Source: Ignavibacterium sp.
GTDB lineage: Bacteria > Bacteroidota > Ignavibacteria > Ignavibacteriales > Ignavibacteriaceae
Direction: 5' to 3'
Length of the DNA: 64,000 nucleotides
Assembly: GCA_018335755.1 (NCBI GenBank)
Contig: JAGXRK010000045.1
Location: forward strand, 372,001-436,000
In this document: in pieces, positions 36,912-47,960 of the stretch
Layout: each line of letters starts with the position of its first letter
Numbering within the stretch: the stretch's first letter is position 1
Position numbers and translations under genes: made by a program
The notes under the pieces: model-generated
Told to the model about the DNA's origin: nothing
What the model saw: the letters and a program-made list of their open reading frames with translations, nothing else
Databases searched by the model: none

Positions 36912-37670
36912 CTAAACCAAAAGACCTTGTTTAATATGAATTGCAGAAGCAAATTCTTTTATCATATCCCAGTTATCTTCATTCTCAAAAAAATTACCTG
37001 TTACAATAATTGAAGCACCGTTTTCAACCTTTTCTCTTGCTGTGTTAGGATTTCGTAATCCGCCTCCTACAATAACGGGAATTGAAACCAGTTGGCTGAC
37101 AGCTTTTACCATTTCATTAGGCACAGGATTATCTGCACCACTGCCGGCCTCAAGATAAATTAATTTCATACCAAGATATTCTGCAGCAAGAGCCGTTGAT
37201 GCGGCAATTTCCGGTTTATTTCTCGGAATTGGTAAACTCCCGCTCATATAAACTGCCGTGGTTGTTGAACCGGATTCGACGAGAATATATCCAGTTGAAA
37301 TCGGCTCTATTCCAGTTTTTTTTATTATCGGTGCAGCTAAAACATGTTTACCAATCAGGTGTTCGGCATTTCTTCCACTTACAACTGAAAGAAATAGAAT
37401 TGCATCAGCAAAGGATGAGACCTGGTTAACACTTCCGGGAAAAATAATTGCAGGCAGCGAGGAAGAGGTTTTAACCATTTCAATAAAGCTGTCCATATTA
37501 TTGTTAACCATCAGGCTGCCGCCGATTAGAAATCCGTCAACACCGGAATTTTCGCAATGCTTAACAAATGGGATAAGTTTTTCTTCGGAAAGTTTATCTG
37601 GATCCAGCAATATCAGATATGCTGCACCCTTTTCCTGTATTGTATTTTGTAAATATTTATAAATCTTCAT
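36912..37670 (-). CDS. geranylgeranylglyceryl/heptaprenylglyceryl phosphate synthase family protein
   Basis: YLILLDPDKLSEEKL..GVDGFLIGGSLM..IIFPGSVNQVSSFADAILFLSVVSGRN..GYILVESGSTTTAVYMS..IYLEAGSGADNPVP..PVIVGGGLRNPNTA. Confidence 0.93.
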   Translation of the reverse strand: MKIYKYLQNTIQEKGAAYLILLDPDKLSEEKLIPFVKHCENSGVDGFLIGGSLMVNNNMDSFIEMVKTSSSLPAIIFPGSVNQVSSFADAILFLSVVSGRNAEHLIGKHVLAAPIIKKTGIEPISTGYILVESGSTTTAVYMSGSLPIPRNKPEIAASTALAAEYLGMKLIYLEAGSGADNPVPNEMVKAVSQLVSIPVIVGGGLRNPNTAREKVENGASIIVTGNFFENEDNWDMIKEFASAIHIKQGLLV

Positions 37671-37757
37671 AAAGAATGCTTAAATGATGATTCAATATAG
37701 GAATTTTGATTTAGAGAATAAAGAAATGAAATACTCTAAAATCCCATTTAATTAGAA

Positions 37758-40496
37758 TTAACCTGTATTTCTGATCCCGGCAGCAATTCCATTAACACTT
37801 GATCTTAATATTTTCAGCAACTCATTTTTATAGGCAGATTCTTCCGATGCTCTGTATTTTCTGATCAATTCTACCTGCATAAAACTGATAGGGTCCAGAT
37901 AAGGATTTCTGAGAGAGAGTGTCCGTTGGAGTAATTTGTCATGGTCTAATAACTTCTTTTCACCTGTAATTTTTAACACAGCTTCAACTGATCTATTGTA
38001 TTCATTCCGTATTAAATTAAAAATCTCTTTTGAATATTTATTTTTATTTAATAAAGTATATTCATTTCCAATCAGCATATCAGTTTTGAATAATACCATT
38101 TCAATATTCTGCACCAATGAGTTAAAGAATCTCCAGTTCTTATAAAGCTTGCGTAATTCTGGAATAGATATATCTTTGTTCTTAATTGAATCGAATATTG
38201 CAGTACCGAATCCAAACCAGCCGGATATTGTTTGGCGGTTTTGTGTCCAGCTAAATACCCAGGGAATTGCTCTGAGTGATCTGATATCATTAGTCTTTTT
38301 TCTGGATGCTGGCCTGGAGCCAATTTCAAGTTTTTCAATTATGTCGACTGGAGTTACCGATCTGAAATATGAGATAAAATCTTTATTCTGAAGCAAAGAA
38401 TTATATGCCTGATATGCCTTCTCAGAGATTTTTTCAAACTTCAATATGTGGTCATTAATTTCGGATCTGTGAAGATTTGAGAATGATTGCGCGGTTTTCA
38501 GCAATACTGCTGATGAAACAGTTTCCAGACTTTGCTTTGTAATCTGTGGAAGCAGGAACTTAGATGAGATCATTTCCCCCTGTTCAGTAATTTTTATTTT
38601 ACCCTTAATTGTATTCGGCGGTTGCGCCAGAATAGAGCGATTTACAGGTCCTCCACCTCTTGAGATACTTCCTCCCCTTCCATGAAACAGGATCAAATGA
38701 AATTTTTTTCTGCTGAGTTTTTCCAGTTCAATTTGAGTTTTATAAAGTTCAAAATTAGAAGTAACAATACCACCGTCTTTGTTACTATCTGAATAACCAA
38801 GCATAATTTTTTGAGAATTATTTCTTGACTTCAAATGTTTTTTATATAAATCGATCTTCAAAAGATCATTGATAATTGAAGCTGAGTTACGAAGATCTTC
38901 TATAGTTTCAAAGAGTGGAAGTATATCAATATCGGAACCAATCACCTTGCCGTTTTTGAACTTCACAAGACCAACTAGTTTTGCTACATATAAAACACCA
39001 AGAATATCAGACACTGAAGAACAATTACTTATTATATAATCATCAGCTGATTCGGGTGATATATTATCTTTAGCCCATCTGATGAGTGCAACTTCATTTA
39101 CAACCTTAATTGTTTTATCGTTCAAACCAGATTTGATTTTATGGAAGTCATAAGATTTTCTTATCTCACCGGTGATCAGACCAATTTTGCTATTTTCAGG
39201 AAGCTCTAAATAGTTATCAATATTTAAATTTGTTTTAAATATCTCTGACATAGCATTTATTATTTGTTCTGAATTCTGCCTTATATCAAGTTTAACGAAA
39301 TGAAAACCAAATGTTTTTATTTTAATGATTAAAGGTTTCAGTAGCTCATTATAGACAATTTCAGATTGATTCTTAAGAACACTTTTCGCAATTAATTCAA
39401 TATCAGAAAGAAATTCATCCGTATTCCTGTAATAAAGATTTTTTCTATCTATTGTGTTTTCAAGCTTTTTATAAATCAGGTACAACCAGGTTCTGTAAAC
39501 TTCGGAAGGTTCTCTTAATTTATTATCCGTTAGTGATACATTTAACCTTTTTCTATCGGTTTCGATTGATTTTCTTAATTGAGGGAGTACATTTTTGATT
39601 TTATCAGAAATACTTAAATGTTCATAAATTCTATTAAGGTCATCAAGATATAATTTTATTATTTCCTTTCTGTGAAGATTAAATGTGTCCATTGTAGTTT
39701 GTTCAGTAACAAAAGGGTGTCCATCACGGTCGCTGCCAATCCATGAGCCAAATTTTATAATCGGTATATCAAATTTTAATTTACTGTTGTAATGTTTAGA
39801 ATATGATATATTCAATGACTCATAAAAATACGGCAATATTCTGTAAATGCTCTCCTTAAAAAAGAACTGACCTCTTATAATTTCATCTGTAATGGTTATT
39901 TTACTAAATCTAATCTCATTCGACTGCCAGAGTAAAGTTATTTCTGTTTTGATTTTTCTCTTTAATCCCGGATCTTCAGAGCCAATTATCAACCCAAGTT
40001 CTTTTTCTATAATAAGATTGCTGATTCTGAGAATTTTCTTAAGTATTGTTTGACGTGTTGCTTCGGTAGGATGTGCTGTAAACACCAAAAATATTTCAAG
40101 ATTTGAAAATATTTTTTCTATAAACGCTTTATCAGAATTAATATTTTTTATTTCATAAAATGATTCATCCAGAAAAGAATTGGTTGTATCGCGGCTTTTA
40201 CTCGATGTTCTGTTTAATAGGATCTTATTAACTTCATCAGCAGCATTTACAAGAATAAAATAAATTGAAAAAGCTTTAATAATCTGGTGAATTTCTGTTA
40301 AGGTAAGTTTAGAAATTAATTTTTTTATTTTTTTTACTGATGATAAATCGTTTTTTTGTCTTAGACTTTTTGTTAAAGCCCGCAGTTTTTCAACAGTATC
40401 AAACAGCTGTTCACCTTCCTGTTCAATAAGAACTTCACCAAGCAGATAACCAAGTTCTTTTATACTGGAACGTAATTTTTTATCGTCAAAAATCAT
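37758..40496 (-). CDS. ppc: phosphoenolpyruvate carboxylase
   Basis: LVFTAHPTEATRQTILKKI; GSWIGSDRDGHPFVT; MLGYSDSNKDGGIVTSNFELY; LFHGRGGSISRGGGP; C-terminal GIAAGIRNTG. Confidence 0.97.
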   Translation of the reverse strand: MIFDDKKLRSSIKELGYLLGEVLIEQEGEQLFDTVEKLRALTKSLRQKNDLSSVKKIKKLISKLTLTEIHQIIKAFSIYFILVNAADEVNKILLNRTSSKSRDTTNSFLDESFYEIKNINSDKAFIEKIFSNLEIFLVFTAHPTEATRQTILKKILRISNLIIEKELGLIIGSEDPGLKRKIKTEITLLWQSNEIRFSKITITDEIIRGQFFFKESIYRILPYFYESLNISYSKHYNSKLKFDIPIIKFGSWIGSDRDGHPFVTEQTTMDTFNLHRKEIIKLYLDDLNRIYEHLSISDKIKNVLPQLRKSIETDRKRLNVSLTDNKLREPSEVYRTWLYLIYKKLENTIDRKNLYYRNTDEFLSDIELIAKSVLKNQSEIVYNELLKPLIIKIKTFGFHFVKLDIRQNSEQIINAMSEIFKTNLNIDNYLELPENSKIGLITGEIRKSYDFHKIKSGLNDKTIKVVNEVALIRWAKDNISPESADDYIISNCSSVSDILGVLYVAKLVGLVKFKNGKVIGSDIDILPLFETIEDLRNSASIINDLLKIDLYKKHLKSRNNSQKIMLGYSDSNKDGGIVTSNFELYKTQIELEKLSRKKFHLILFHGRGGSISRGGGPVNRSILAQPPNTIKGKIKITEQGEMISSKFLLPQITKQSLETVSSAVLLKTAQSFSNLHRSEINDHILKFEKISEKAYQAYNSLLQNKDFISYFRSVTPVDIIEKLEIGSRPASRKKTNDIRSLRAIPWVFSWTQNRQTISGWFGFGTAIFDSIKNKDISIPELRKLYKNWRFFNSLVQNIEMVLFKTDMLIGNEYTLLNKNKYSKEIFNLIRNEYNRSVEAVLKITGEKKLLDHDKLLQRTLSLRNPYLDPISFMQVELIRKYRASEESAYKNELLKILRSSVNGIAAGIRNTG

Positions 40497-40567
40497 GTTT
40501 TAATAATTATTCCGGATTTGAATTATTAATTGCAGCAAAAAACTAAAATTAATAAGTTTGTTTAATC

Positions 40568-41095
40568 TTACTTTCTTTGCAGGTAAAACATACCCGCTAT
40601 TGTCTTTGCGTCGGTTATCTCACCATTTAAAATCATTTTATTAATTTCATCAATAGAATACTCAAAAATTTCCATTCCAATTTCACCTTCTTCACGGTTG
40701 TGATTGCCGGGTACTAATCCTGTAGCCATATAAATATGCAGAATCTCTGTGCAGTATCCGGGTGCTGTTAATATCTCACCGAGTTTTGTGATTTCCCCGG
40801 CTTTATAGCCGGTTTCTTCCTCCAATTCACGTGTTGCACAGATTAAAGGATTCTCATTTGCATCAAGTTTGCCGGCAGGAAATTCTATGAGCCAGTCTTG
40901 TATTGGATATCTAAACTGCTTAACCAGAATGATTTTACCGTCTTCCTTTACAGGAATAACAACTGCTCCACCGGGATGGACGGCAACTTCTCTTATTCCG
41001 CTATTACCTGATACATTATAGTTTATCTCATCAACCTTGAGATCAAACACTTTACCACGGAATAATATTTCACTTTTCTTTACTTTAAAATTCAT
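40568..41095 (-). CDS. NUDIX hydrolase (ADP-ribose pyrophosphatase-like)
   Basis: Nudix box: GKLDANENPLICATRELEEETGYKAGE. Confidence 0.92.
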   Translation of the reverse strand: MNFKVKKSEILFRGKVFDLKVDEINYNVSGNSGIREVAVHPGGAVVIPVKEDGKIILVKQFRYPIQDWLIEFPAGKLDANENPLICATRELEEETGYKAGEITKLGEILTAPGYCTEILHIYMATGLVPGNHNREEGEIGMEIFEYSIDEINKMILNGEITDAKTIAGMFYLQRK

Positions 41096-41129
41096 AAAAA
41101 TCTTTTTGTATATGCAGAATTGTAAATTA

Positions 41130-41157
41130 AAAAAGATGCCGGAACAAGTCCGGCATT
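41130..41157 (-). terminator. Rho-independent terminator of the YkvA-family gene
   Basis: Minus strand atgccgga-cttgt-tccggcat followed by cttttttaa. Confidence 0.8.
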
Positions 41158-41169
41158 CTGTAATAAGAA

Positions 41170-41586
41170 TTATCTTCGATAGCCTTTATCGTAATAAGGA
41201 ATCAATTCACTTCCGAGAAATTTCAACAGAGCAGTTACAACTCCAAGATCATCCATGTAACCGATAAGCGGAGCGATATCCGGTATTGCATCAATCGGGG
41301 AAATAAAATAAATAAGACCCATAACCACAATTGCTTTACGATGCCATGATACAAGCGGGTCTGTCATATAATTGAAGAGAGCAATAATATCTTTAGCAAA
41401 AGATATTTTCTTGCCGACCCTTTCGAGCTTTACCCAAAGATTATCCTCAACATAGTCTGCTTTTTCTCTATAATCTTCCTCAATTTTCTTTTCACTTCTT
41501 CCACCGAAATTAAATGCACCAAGATCTCCCATATTTTCAAATATTTCGTCATCGGGAGATACAATATCAAAACTTCTTTCCTTCAT
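41170..41586 (-). CDS. YkvA/DUF1232 family protein
   Basis: PLVSWHRKAIVVMGLIYFISPIDAIPDIAPLIGYMDDLGVVTALLKFL. Confidence 0.9.
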   Translation of the reverse strand: MKERSFDIVSPDDEIFENMGDLGAFNFGGRSEKKIEEDYREKADYVEDNLWVKLERVGKKISFAKDIIALFNYMTDPLVSWHRKAIVVMGLIYFISPIDAIPDIAPLIGYMDDLGVVTALLKFLGSELIPYYDKGYRR

Positions 41587-41595
41587 TTTTATCTC

Positions 41596-43611
41596 CTACT
41601 TTAAAAACTTATTAAACCAGCCATAGACTGTTTCCCACCACAGTCTTGAGTTTTGAGGTTTTGCTACAAAATGTGTTTCATCAGGAAAATATAAAAACTT
41701 ACTTTCTACACCTAACCTTTGCAAAGATGTAAATAACTGAAACGCCTGTTCTTCAGAAACTCTGAAATCATAAGCGCCGTGAACAACAAGTACCGGAGTT
41801 TTGGCATTATGAATATATCTGTGCGGCGACCATTTTTCATAAATTTTTCGTTTATCCCATGGTGTACCGCCGTATTCCCACTCGGGGAACCAGAGTTCTT
41901 CAGTTGTGCCGTACATGCTTTCCAGGTTAAACACTCCTGCATGCGATACTAATGCATTGAATCTGTCTGTATGGCCGGCAATCCAGTTAATCATATATCC
42001 GCCATAAGATGCACCGGCAGCGAAGGTATTATCTCCATCAATGAACGAAAAATTCTCAACAGCATAATCATAGGCATTCATAAGATCGATATATACTTTA
42101 CCTGCCCAGTCACCGGAAATTTCATCTGTAAATTTTTGTCCATATCCTGTTGAACCTCTTGGATTGGGTGCAACAACCACGTAACCTTGAGATGCAAACA
42201 TCTGGTAATTCCATCTGTAATGGAAGTTGTCGCTCCACGAACCCTGAGGACCTCCGTGGATTAAAAATATCATCGGATATTTTTTATCAGGATTGAAGAA
42301 TGGAGGTTTAACCAATATTGATTGAACTTTTACATCTTCAGCACCATCACTCCAAAAGGTTTCAATAGAATTAGTTTCAAGGTTAGCAAGAACATCTTTG
42401 TTCACAGAGGTGACCTGTCTTAAAGTATTTTTTCCATCGGTACTGATTGAGTATATCTCAGCTGGCATATTTGATCTTTGTTTCAGAAAATATAAAGTGC
42501 TGCCGTCTTGTGATATTGAAAGACTTGTATTGTAATTTTCTTTATGAAATAAATCAACGTTACCGGATTCGACATCAAGTTTGTAAATTGATTTATATAT
42601 TTCATTATCAGCGTTAAAATAAATGAATTGTGAATTTGGAGACCAGACAAAATCATCAACAGATAAATCTGCATCTTCAGTAAGATTTTTCATCTTGCCG
42701 GATTTTCTCTCATATATAAGAATATCCTTCTTATCTGCCTCAAAACCTTCCCGCTTCATTGATGTCCATGCAAGATACTTCCCATCCGGGGAGTAAACGG
42801 GCTGGCAGTCAACACCTTTACTTACCGATATAAGTTTTGGTGATGATGGTGCTTTTAAACTTACTAAATAGATCTCATTATTTGTGCTGATTGCAGAGCT
42901 AAATTCAGGATTCATTGTAAAAGCAACTTCATTTCCGTCGGGGGAAAAATTATAATCATTTGCTGATCCTAAAGAAAGCGGGGGCACATCTTCTTTATAT
43001 CCCTCAGTCAGATCTGTGTATTTTCCGGTTTCTGCATCAAGTAAAAATAAATGACTGCGTTTATCTCCCCGCCAGTCATTCCAGTGCCTGTACATAAGCT
43101 GATCGAAAACTTTAGCTTTAACCTTACTTTCTTCTCTTGCTTTATCTATTTCTTCATTGCACTGTTGGGTAGTACAATCCGGATAAACAGAAGAAACGAA
43201 CAAAATCTTCTTTCCATCGGATGACCACTTAAATCCCGATGCTCCTGTATAAATATTTGTTAATTGTCTTTCACCTTTTCCGTCAAGACCGGCAATATAA
43301 ATCTGTCTGCCCATCGTGTAAGCAATCTGTTTTCCATTAGTGGAGAATTTTGGTTCACTTTCATTTTTATCTGAATATTTGAAAGGTCTAAGATTACTTC
43401 CGTCAGAATTAATAAGATAAATGTCCGTGTTTCCTTTATTTGCTTCAAATGTGAAACTGGTTAATGAAAATGTTATTGTTTTCCCGTCGGGCGATACATC
43501 ATAAGAGCCAATCCTTTTCATTGCCCAAAGGTCATCCACACTAATTGCTCGTTTGGATTGAGGAAAAACAGTTACGGAGAAAAAGAAAAGTAATAAGAAG
43601 ATTTTTTTCAT
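41596..43611 (-). CDS. S9 family peptidase (prolyl oligopeptidase / dipeptidyl aminopeptidase-like), secreted
   Basis: WD40-like N-terminus; PMIFLIHGGPQGSWSDNFHYRWNYQMFASQGYVVVAPNPRGSTGYGQKF; AAGASYGGYMINWIAGHTDRFNA; HFVAKPQNSRLWWE. Confidence 0.93.
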   Translation of the reverse strand: MKKIFLLLFFFSVTVFPQSKRAISVDDLWAMKRIGSYDVSPDGKTITFSLTSFTFEANKGNTDIYLINSDGSNLRPFKYSDKNESEPKFSTNGKQIAYTMGRQIYIAGLDGKGERQLTNIYTGASGFKWSSDGKKILFVSSVYPDCTTQQCNEEIDKAREESKVKAKVFDQLMYRHWNDWRGDKRSHLFLLDAETGKYTDLTEGYKEDVPPLSLGSANDYNFSPDGNEVAFTMNPEFSSAISTNNEIYLVSLKAPSSPKLISVSKGVDCQPVYSPDGKYLAWTSMKREGFEADKKDILIYERKSGKMKNLTEDADLSVDDFVWSPNSQFIYFNADNEIYKSIYKLDVESGNVDLFHKENYNTSLSISQDGSTLYFLKQRSNMPAEIYSISTDGKNTLRQVTSVNKDVLANLETNSIETFWSDGAEDVKVQSILVKPPFFNPDKKYPMIFLIHGGPQGSWSDNFHYRWNYQMFASQGYVVVAPNPRGSTGYGQKFTDEISGDWAGKVYIDLMNAYDYAVENFSFIDGDNTFAAGASYGGYMINWIAGHTDRFNALVSHAGVFNLESMYGTTEELWFPEWEYGGTPWDKRKIYEKWSPHRYIHNAKTPVLVVHGAYDFRVSEEQAFQLFTSLQRLGVESKFLYFPDETHFVAKPQNSRLWWETVYGWFNKFLK

Positions 43612-43753
43612 CGGTGCCTCTAAAGAATTATTAATTTATGATCTAAAAAATACGGTTTACCCAATCGAAAGGCAAAGTAAAGCGTTATGCTGTGCATAAA
43701 ATTTAAACTTAATATCATTATTGCTAACTTTGTTACAAAATTTTTACAAAAAG

Positions 43754-44467
43754 ATGGCAGATACGCAAAATATTTTTCTCCCCGGTGGATTTAAGCAGTT
43801 CAGAATCCTAAAATCAAAGTATGTAATTGCCGATAAATCCGTTTTAGTCATTGGCTCAGGCAGTGAAAAAATTGCATTTAAAATGCTGGAAGCTGGTGCC
43901 GCTCGTGTCAGCTTTATAGTTAACGAGTATGAGTCATTAATAAACGCACGGTTTGTTTTGTCAGTCCAGAATAAAGTTTCTGCAAAGATGATGGATTATG
44001 ATAACACTGATTTTAATGATAATGAATTCGATCTTGTTTATGCACAGGCATCTATAAGCACTACAAACAGAAATAAAATAGTTAAAGAGGTTAAACGAAT
44101 TCTTAAAACGGGTGGAACTCTTTGCACAGGTGAAATTACAGCTAAAGAAAAAGATTATCCAACATTTGTAAGAGACATATTTGAATCCTCTGATGTTTCA
44201 CCTTTACTTCACGAAAGCTGTGAAAAATATTTTATAGAAAGAAAATTTGAAATGATGTATAGTGAAGATTTATCTTCCTCCTTGAAAAACTTTTATGAAA
44301 CAGCCAAACAGTCTTTGAAGGATGTGATTAATGAACTTTCTGATAAAGAAAAAAGTCACTACAAGAAATTACTAAATAAAATAAGTCACGAATCGAATGC
44401 ATACCTTGAACTTGGTGCAGATAGATATATTGGGTTTAAGATGATGATACTGAAAAAATCAGAATAA
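43754..44467 (+). CDS. class I SAM-dependent methyltransferase
   Basis: KSVLVIGSGSEKIAFKMLEAGAARVSFIV...FDLVYAQASISTTNRNKIVKEVKRILKTGGTLCTGEI. ATG at 43754 preferred to the upstream alternative start. Confidence 0.75.
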   Translation: MADTQNIFLPGGFKQFRILKSKYVIADKSVLVIGSGSEKIAFKMLEAGAARVSFIVNEYESLINARFVLSVQNKVSAKMMDYDNTDFNDNEFDLVYAQASISTTNRNKIVKEVKRILKTGGTLCTGEITAKEKDYPTFVRDIFESSDVSPLLHESCEKYFIERKFEMMYSEDLSSSLKNFYETAKQSLKDVINELSDKEKSHYKKLLNKISHESNAYLELGADRYIGFKMMILKKSE

Positions 44468-44589
44468 TAAGACTGCTTTTAAAACATTTTTAATTTATTT
44501 GTTACAAATCACTTATGACTTTTCATAGTTCATCGACTTATCTATTTTTGTACGGTCAAATTCAAAACAATATTTACCAGGAGAAATAA

Positions 44590-45336
44590 ATGTATAAAGT
44601 TGTATTATTAAGACATGGTGAAAGCACCTGGAATAAAGAAAATCGATTTACCGGATGGACAGATGTTGATCTTTCTGAAAAAGGAATTCAAGAAGCAAAA
44701 AAAGCTGGTCAAACTCTAAAAGCTGAAGGCTTTAAATTTGATTTAGCGTACACCTCCGTTTTAAAGAGAGCTATTAGAACTCTCTGGCTTGCAATGGATG
44801 AAATGGATCTAATGTGGATTCCGGTAATCCGACACTGGAGATTAAACGAGCGCCATTACGGAGCATTACAAGGATTGAACAAAGCTGAGACGGCAACAAA
44901 TTACGGGGATGAACAGGTTAAAATCTGGAGACGCAGTTATGATATACAGCCGCCGGCATTGGATAAAACTGATGAGCGTTATCCCGGTTTTGATCTCCGC
45001 TATAAAGATTTAAGTGATGATGAACTTCCATTAACTGAATGTTTGAAAGATACTGTAACGAGGTTTGTCCCCTATTGGGAAAAGACTATTGCACCAACAG
45101 TTCAATCAGGCAAAAAAGTTCTTATTACTGCACACGGCAATAGTTTAAGAGCGCTGGTAAAATATCTTGACAATATACCTGATAATGAAATTGTTGAGCT
45201 TAATATCCCGACAGGAATTCCTCTCGTGTATGAGCTCGATAAAAATTTAAAACCTATAAAAAACTACTATCTGGGTGACCAGGAAGAAATTGCTAAAGCA
45301 GCCGCTGCGGTTGCAAATCAGGGTAAAGCCACATAA
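44590..45336 (+). CDS. gpmA: 2,3-bisphosphoglycerate-dependent phosphoglycerate mutase
   Basis: [66 protein letters not shown]. Confidence 0.96.
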   Translation: MYKVVLLRHGESTWNKENRFTGWTDVDLSEKGIQEAKKAGQTLKAEGFKFDLAYTSVLKRAIRTLWLAMDEMDLMWIPVIRHWRLNERHYGALQGLNKAETATNYGDEQVKIWRRSYDIQPPALDKTDERYPGFDLRYKDLSDDELPLTECLKDTVTRFVPYWEKTIAPTVQSGKKVLITAHGNSLRALVKYLDNIPDNEIVELNIPTGIPLVYELDKNLKPIKNYYLGDQEEIAKAAAAVANQGKAT

Positions 45337-45560
45337 AAATTTTAAGGGCGTACTGCGCGCCCTCATTCATTATATTTACACTTACAGTCACAATTTCTTA
45401 ATTTGAAATTGATAATCTAATTTCTCATTTTTGCATTAGAATCAATTAATAGTATTATTCACATTTTGAACAAACCACAAATACATTTCTACGGGTTCTT
45501 TCAGGCAAATGCCTTTCTGTTTTTATTAAATAAAAATTCATAAATAATCTAGAAGCAAAT

Positions 45561-46922
45561 ATGGCGGTTAAAAAATCGGTTTCATCTAAAAAAGCTCCTA
45601 AAACATTCATACTTGATACAAACGTTATCCTTCACGATGCATCTTCCATTAATATGTTTCAGGAAAATGATGTAATTGTCCCTCTAACTGTGATTGAAGA
45701 ACTCGATCATTTTAAAAGAGGCAGCCAGGTAATAAATCTTAATGCGCGTGAGTTTGCCAGAACATTGGATTCAATGACCGGATCGGCATTATTCAATGGC
45801 GGGATTTCAATGGGTAAAAACCGGGGAAAGCTTCGTATTGCAATCGCTAAAGGTTTAAACCCCTCAATAAAAAACGTCTTCAAAGATGATACTCCTGATC
45901 ATCGTGTTTTAAGTGTTGCTTTTGATTGGAAGGAAAAGCTAAAAGAAAAATCTCAGGTTATTCTTGTTACAAAGGATGTTAACCTGCGAATGAAAGCAAA
46001 AGCACTCGGCATACTTGCGGAAGATTATACAACTGATCGCGTAAAAAGCATTGAAGAACTTTACAGCGGTAAAGGAATTATTGAAAATTTTGATGATGAT
46101 GTTCTAATTAAGCTCTTTAAGCCTCCATATGAAGTGTCTACCGCAAAACTTTTAAAGAGACTTAATGGTGAAGCACTTCCTAATAAATATTACATACTGC
46201 GTAATCAAAGCAGATCAGTGCTGGCAAACCTTGATCAGAATAAAGAACTGCTTCGCAAAGTTGATAAGACCACTGTTTATGGAATCACCCCCCGCAATGC
46301 CGAACAATCATTTGCCGTTGATTCACTTATCAATCCACGAATTCAACTTGTATCAATGACCGGCAAAGCGGGAACGGGAAAAACGCTGCTTGCACTTGCT
46401 GGTGCATTGCACGTTAAAAAATCATATCGGCAAATTTTTATAGCCAGACCGATAGTTCCTCTAAGCAATAAAGATATTGGTTATCTGCCAGGTGATGTAG
46501 AAAGTAAGCTTGCACCATACATGCAGCCCCTCTGGGATAATCTAAAAGTCATTCAGGATCAGTTCCCTGAAAATGATAAATATCATCAGGCAATTGATAC
46601 AATGATAAAAGAAGAAAAACTTGTTATAGAGCCTCTTTCATACATAAGAGGAAGGAGCCTGCAGAGAATTTTCTTTATAGTTGATGAGGCACAGAATCTT
46701 ACTCCTCACGAAGTTAAGACAATCATAACCCGTGCAGGTGAAGGTGCAAAAGTTGTATTCACTGGTGATATTTATCAGATTGATCACCCTTATCTTGATG
46801 GGCAGTCAAACGGCCTTTCATACCTTATTGATAGATTCAAAGGTCAAAGACTTTATGCTCATATTAATCTTGAAAAAGGCGAACGCTCGGAACTGGCAGA
46901 GCTGGCAAGTAATCTGCTTTAA
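45561..46922 (+). CDS. PIN-PhoH fusion ATPase
   Basis: N-terminal PIN TFILDTNVILHDASSI..IEELDHFKRG; PhoH SMTGKAGTGKTLLALAGAL...FFIVDEAQNLTPHEVKTIITRAGEGAKVVFTGDIYQID. Confidence 0.95.
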   Translation: MAVKKSVSSKKAPKTFILDTNVILHDASSINMFQENDVIVPLTVIEELDHFKRGSQVINLNAREFARTLDSMTGSALFNGGISMGKNRGKLRIAIAKGLNPSIKNVFKDDTPDHRVLSVAFDWKEKLKEKSQVILVTKDVNLRMKAKALGILAEDYTTDRVKSIEELYSGKGIIENFDDDVLIKLFKPPYEVSTAKLLKRLNGEALPNKYYILRNQSRSVLANLDQNKELLRKVDKTTVYGITPRNAEQSFAVDSLINPRIQLVSMTGKAGTGKTLLALAGALHVKKSYRQIFIARPIVPLSNKDIGYLPGDVESKLAPYMQPLWDNLKVIQDQFPENDKYHQAIDTMIKEEKLVIEPLSYIRGRSLQRIFFIVDEAQNLTPHEVKTIITRAGEGAKVVFTGDIYQIDHPYLDGQSNGLSYLIDRFKGQRLYAHINLEKGERSELAELASNLL

Positions 46923-47062
46923 TGTTTTGATAGCTTGAAGATTTTGATAATATTACAATCGCGCTTTACAATATTATCATTCTAAAACGTATATTATTCA
47001 GCAATTAAGATTTGCTGCCTTTTCATTTGAGTTTAATTTAATAAACAACATTAACATTTTTT

Positions 47063-47887
47063 TTGAGGGAAGTTATGAGAAATATCAAAATACTCTTTAG
47101 TTCGCTGTTATTAATAATAACTTTTACAGGCTGCCTTCGGGTAAACACTACAATAAATCTTAATCCTGATGGTTCGGGTACTATTGAAGAAACTGTGTTT
47201 ATGAAGGAAGCTGTTTTAGATATGATAAGACAATTTACTTCTGCTTTTGATGAAAACGGTGAAGCAGAAGAATTCACTTTTTACAAAGAAGATGAACAGC
47301 GTAATAAGGCAGGCGACTACGGAGAAGGTGTGGTCTTTAAAAGCGGACAGATATTATCTGAACCGGATTGGGAAGGTTACAAAGTAATTTACTCTTTTAG
47401 TGATATAAATAAATTAAAAATTGATCCTAGTCCCGACAATAAAGTTAATATTGGAGATGAAGTTCAGGAGGAATCTGAACCAGTACGTGAATTTGTAACT
47501 TTTAATTTTAATAAAGGAAATCCCTCTGAGCTGAAAATAAATTTCCCAAAACCAGACTTTGAGAATAATGAAACAACCGAAACGGTTGAAGCAGATACAA
47601 CAGATGCCGGAATGAATGATATGTTTAAGAATATGTTCGAAGGGATGAAGATTTCTGTTAATCTAAAAGTAAATGGTAAAATTGAAGAAACGAATGCATC
47701 TTTTGTTAAAGATAATAACATTACTATGATGGAAATTGATTTTGCAAATATTCTTCTGGATGATGATCTTGTAAAAGCACTCGATTCACAAAAACCGCAA
47801 TCACTTGATGAATTCAGAGAATTAACTAAAGATGTTGAAGGTATTAAAATTGAGTTTAATGAACAGGTAAATGTTAAATTCCGTTAA
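47063..47887 (+). CDS. predicted lipoprotein of unknown function
   Basis: Lipobox LIITFTGCLRVNTTINLNPDGSGTIEETVFM. Confidence 0.7.
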   Translation: MREVMRNIKILFSSLLLIITFTGCLRVNTTINLNPDGSGTIEETVFMKEAVLDMIRQFTSAFDENGEAEEFTFYKEDEQRNKAGDYGEGVVFKSGQILSEPDWEGYKVIYSFSDINKLKIDPSPDNKVNIGDEVQEESEPVREFVTFNFNKGNPSELKINFPKPDFENNETTETVEADTTDAGMNDMFKNMFEGMKISVNLKVNGKIEETNASFVKDNNITMMEIDFANILLDDDLVKALDSQKPQSLDEFRELTKDVEGIKIEFNEQVNVKFR

Positions 47888-47960
47888 AAATGAATTGATT
47901 ATTTAAACAAATAAATTATATTTTTGCCCGTAAATTTTTTAACATAAATAAGGAGTCAAA

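Noticed and set aside
45345-45363. agggcg..cgccct hairpin after gpmA as a terminator
   Set aside because: Short 6-bp stem and no T-run on the plus strand.
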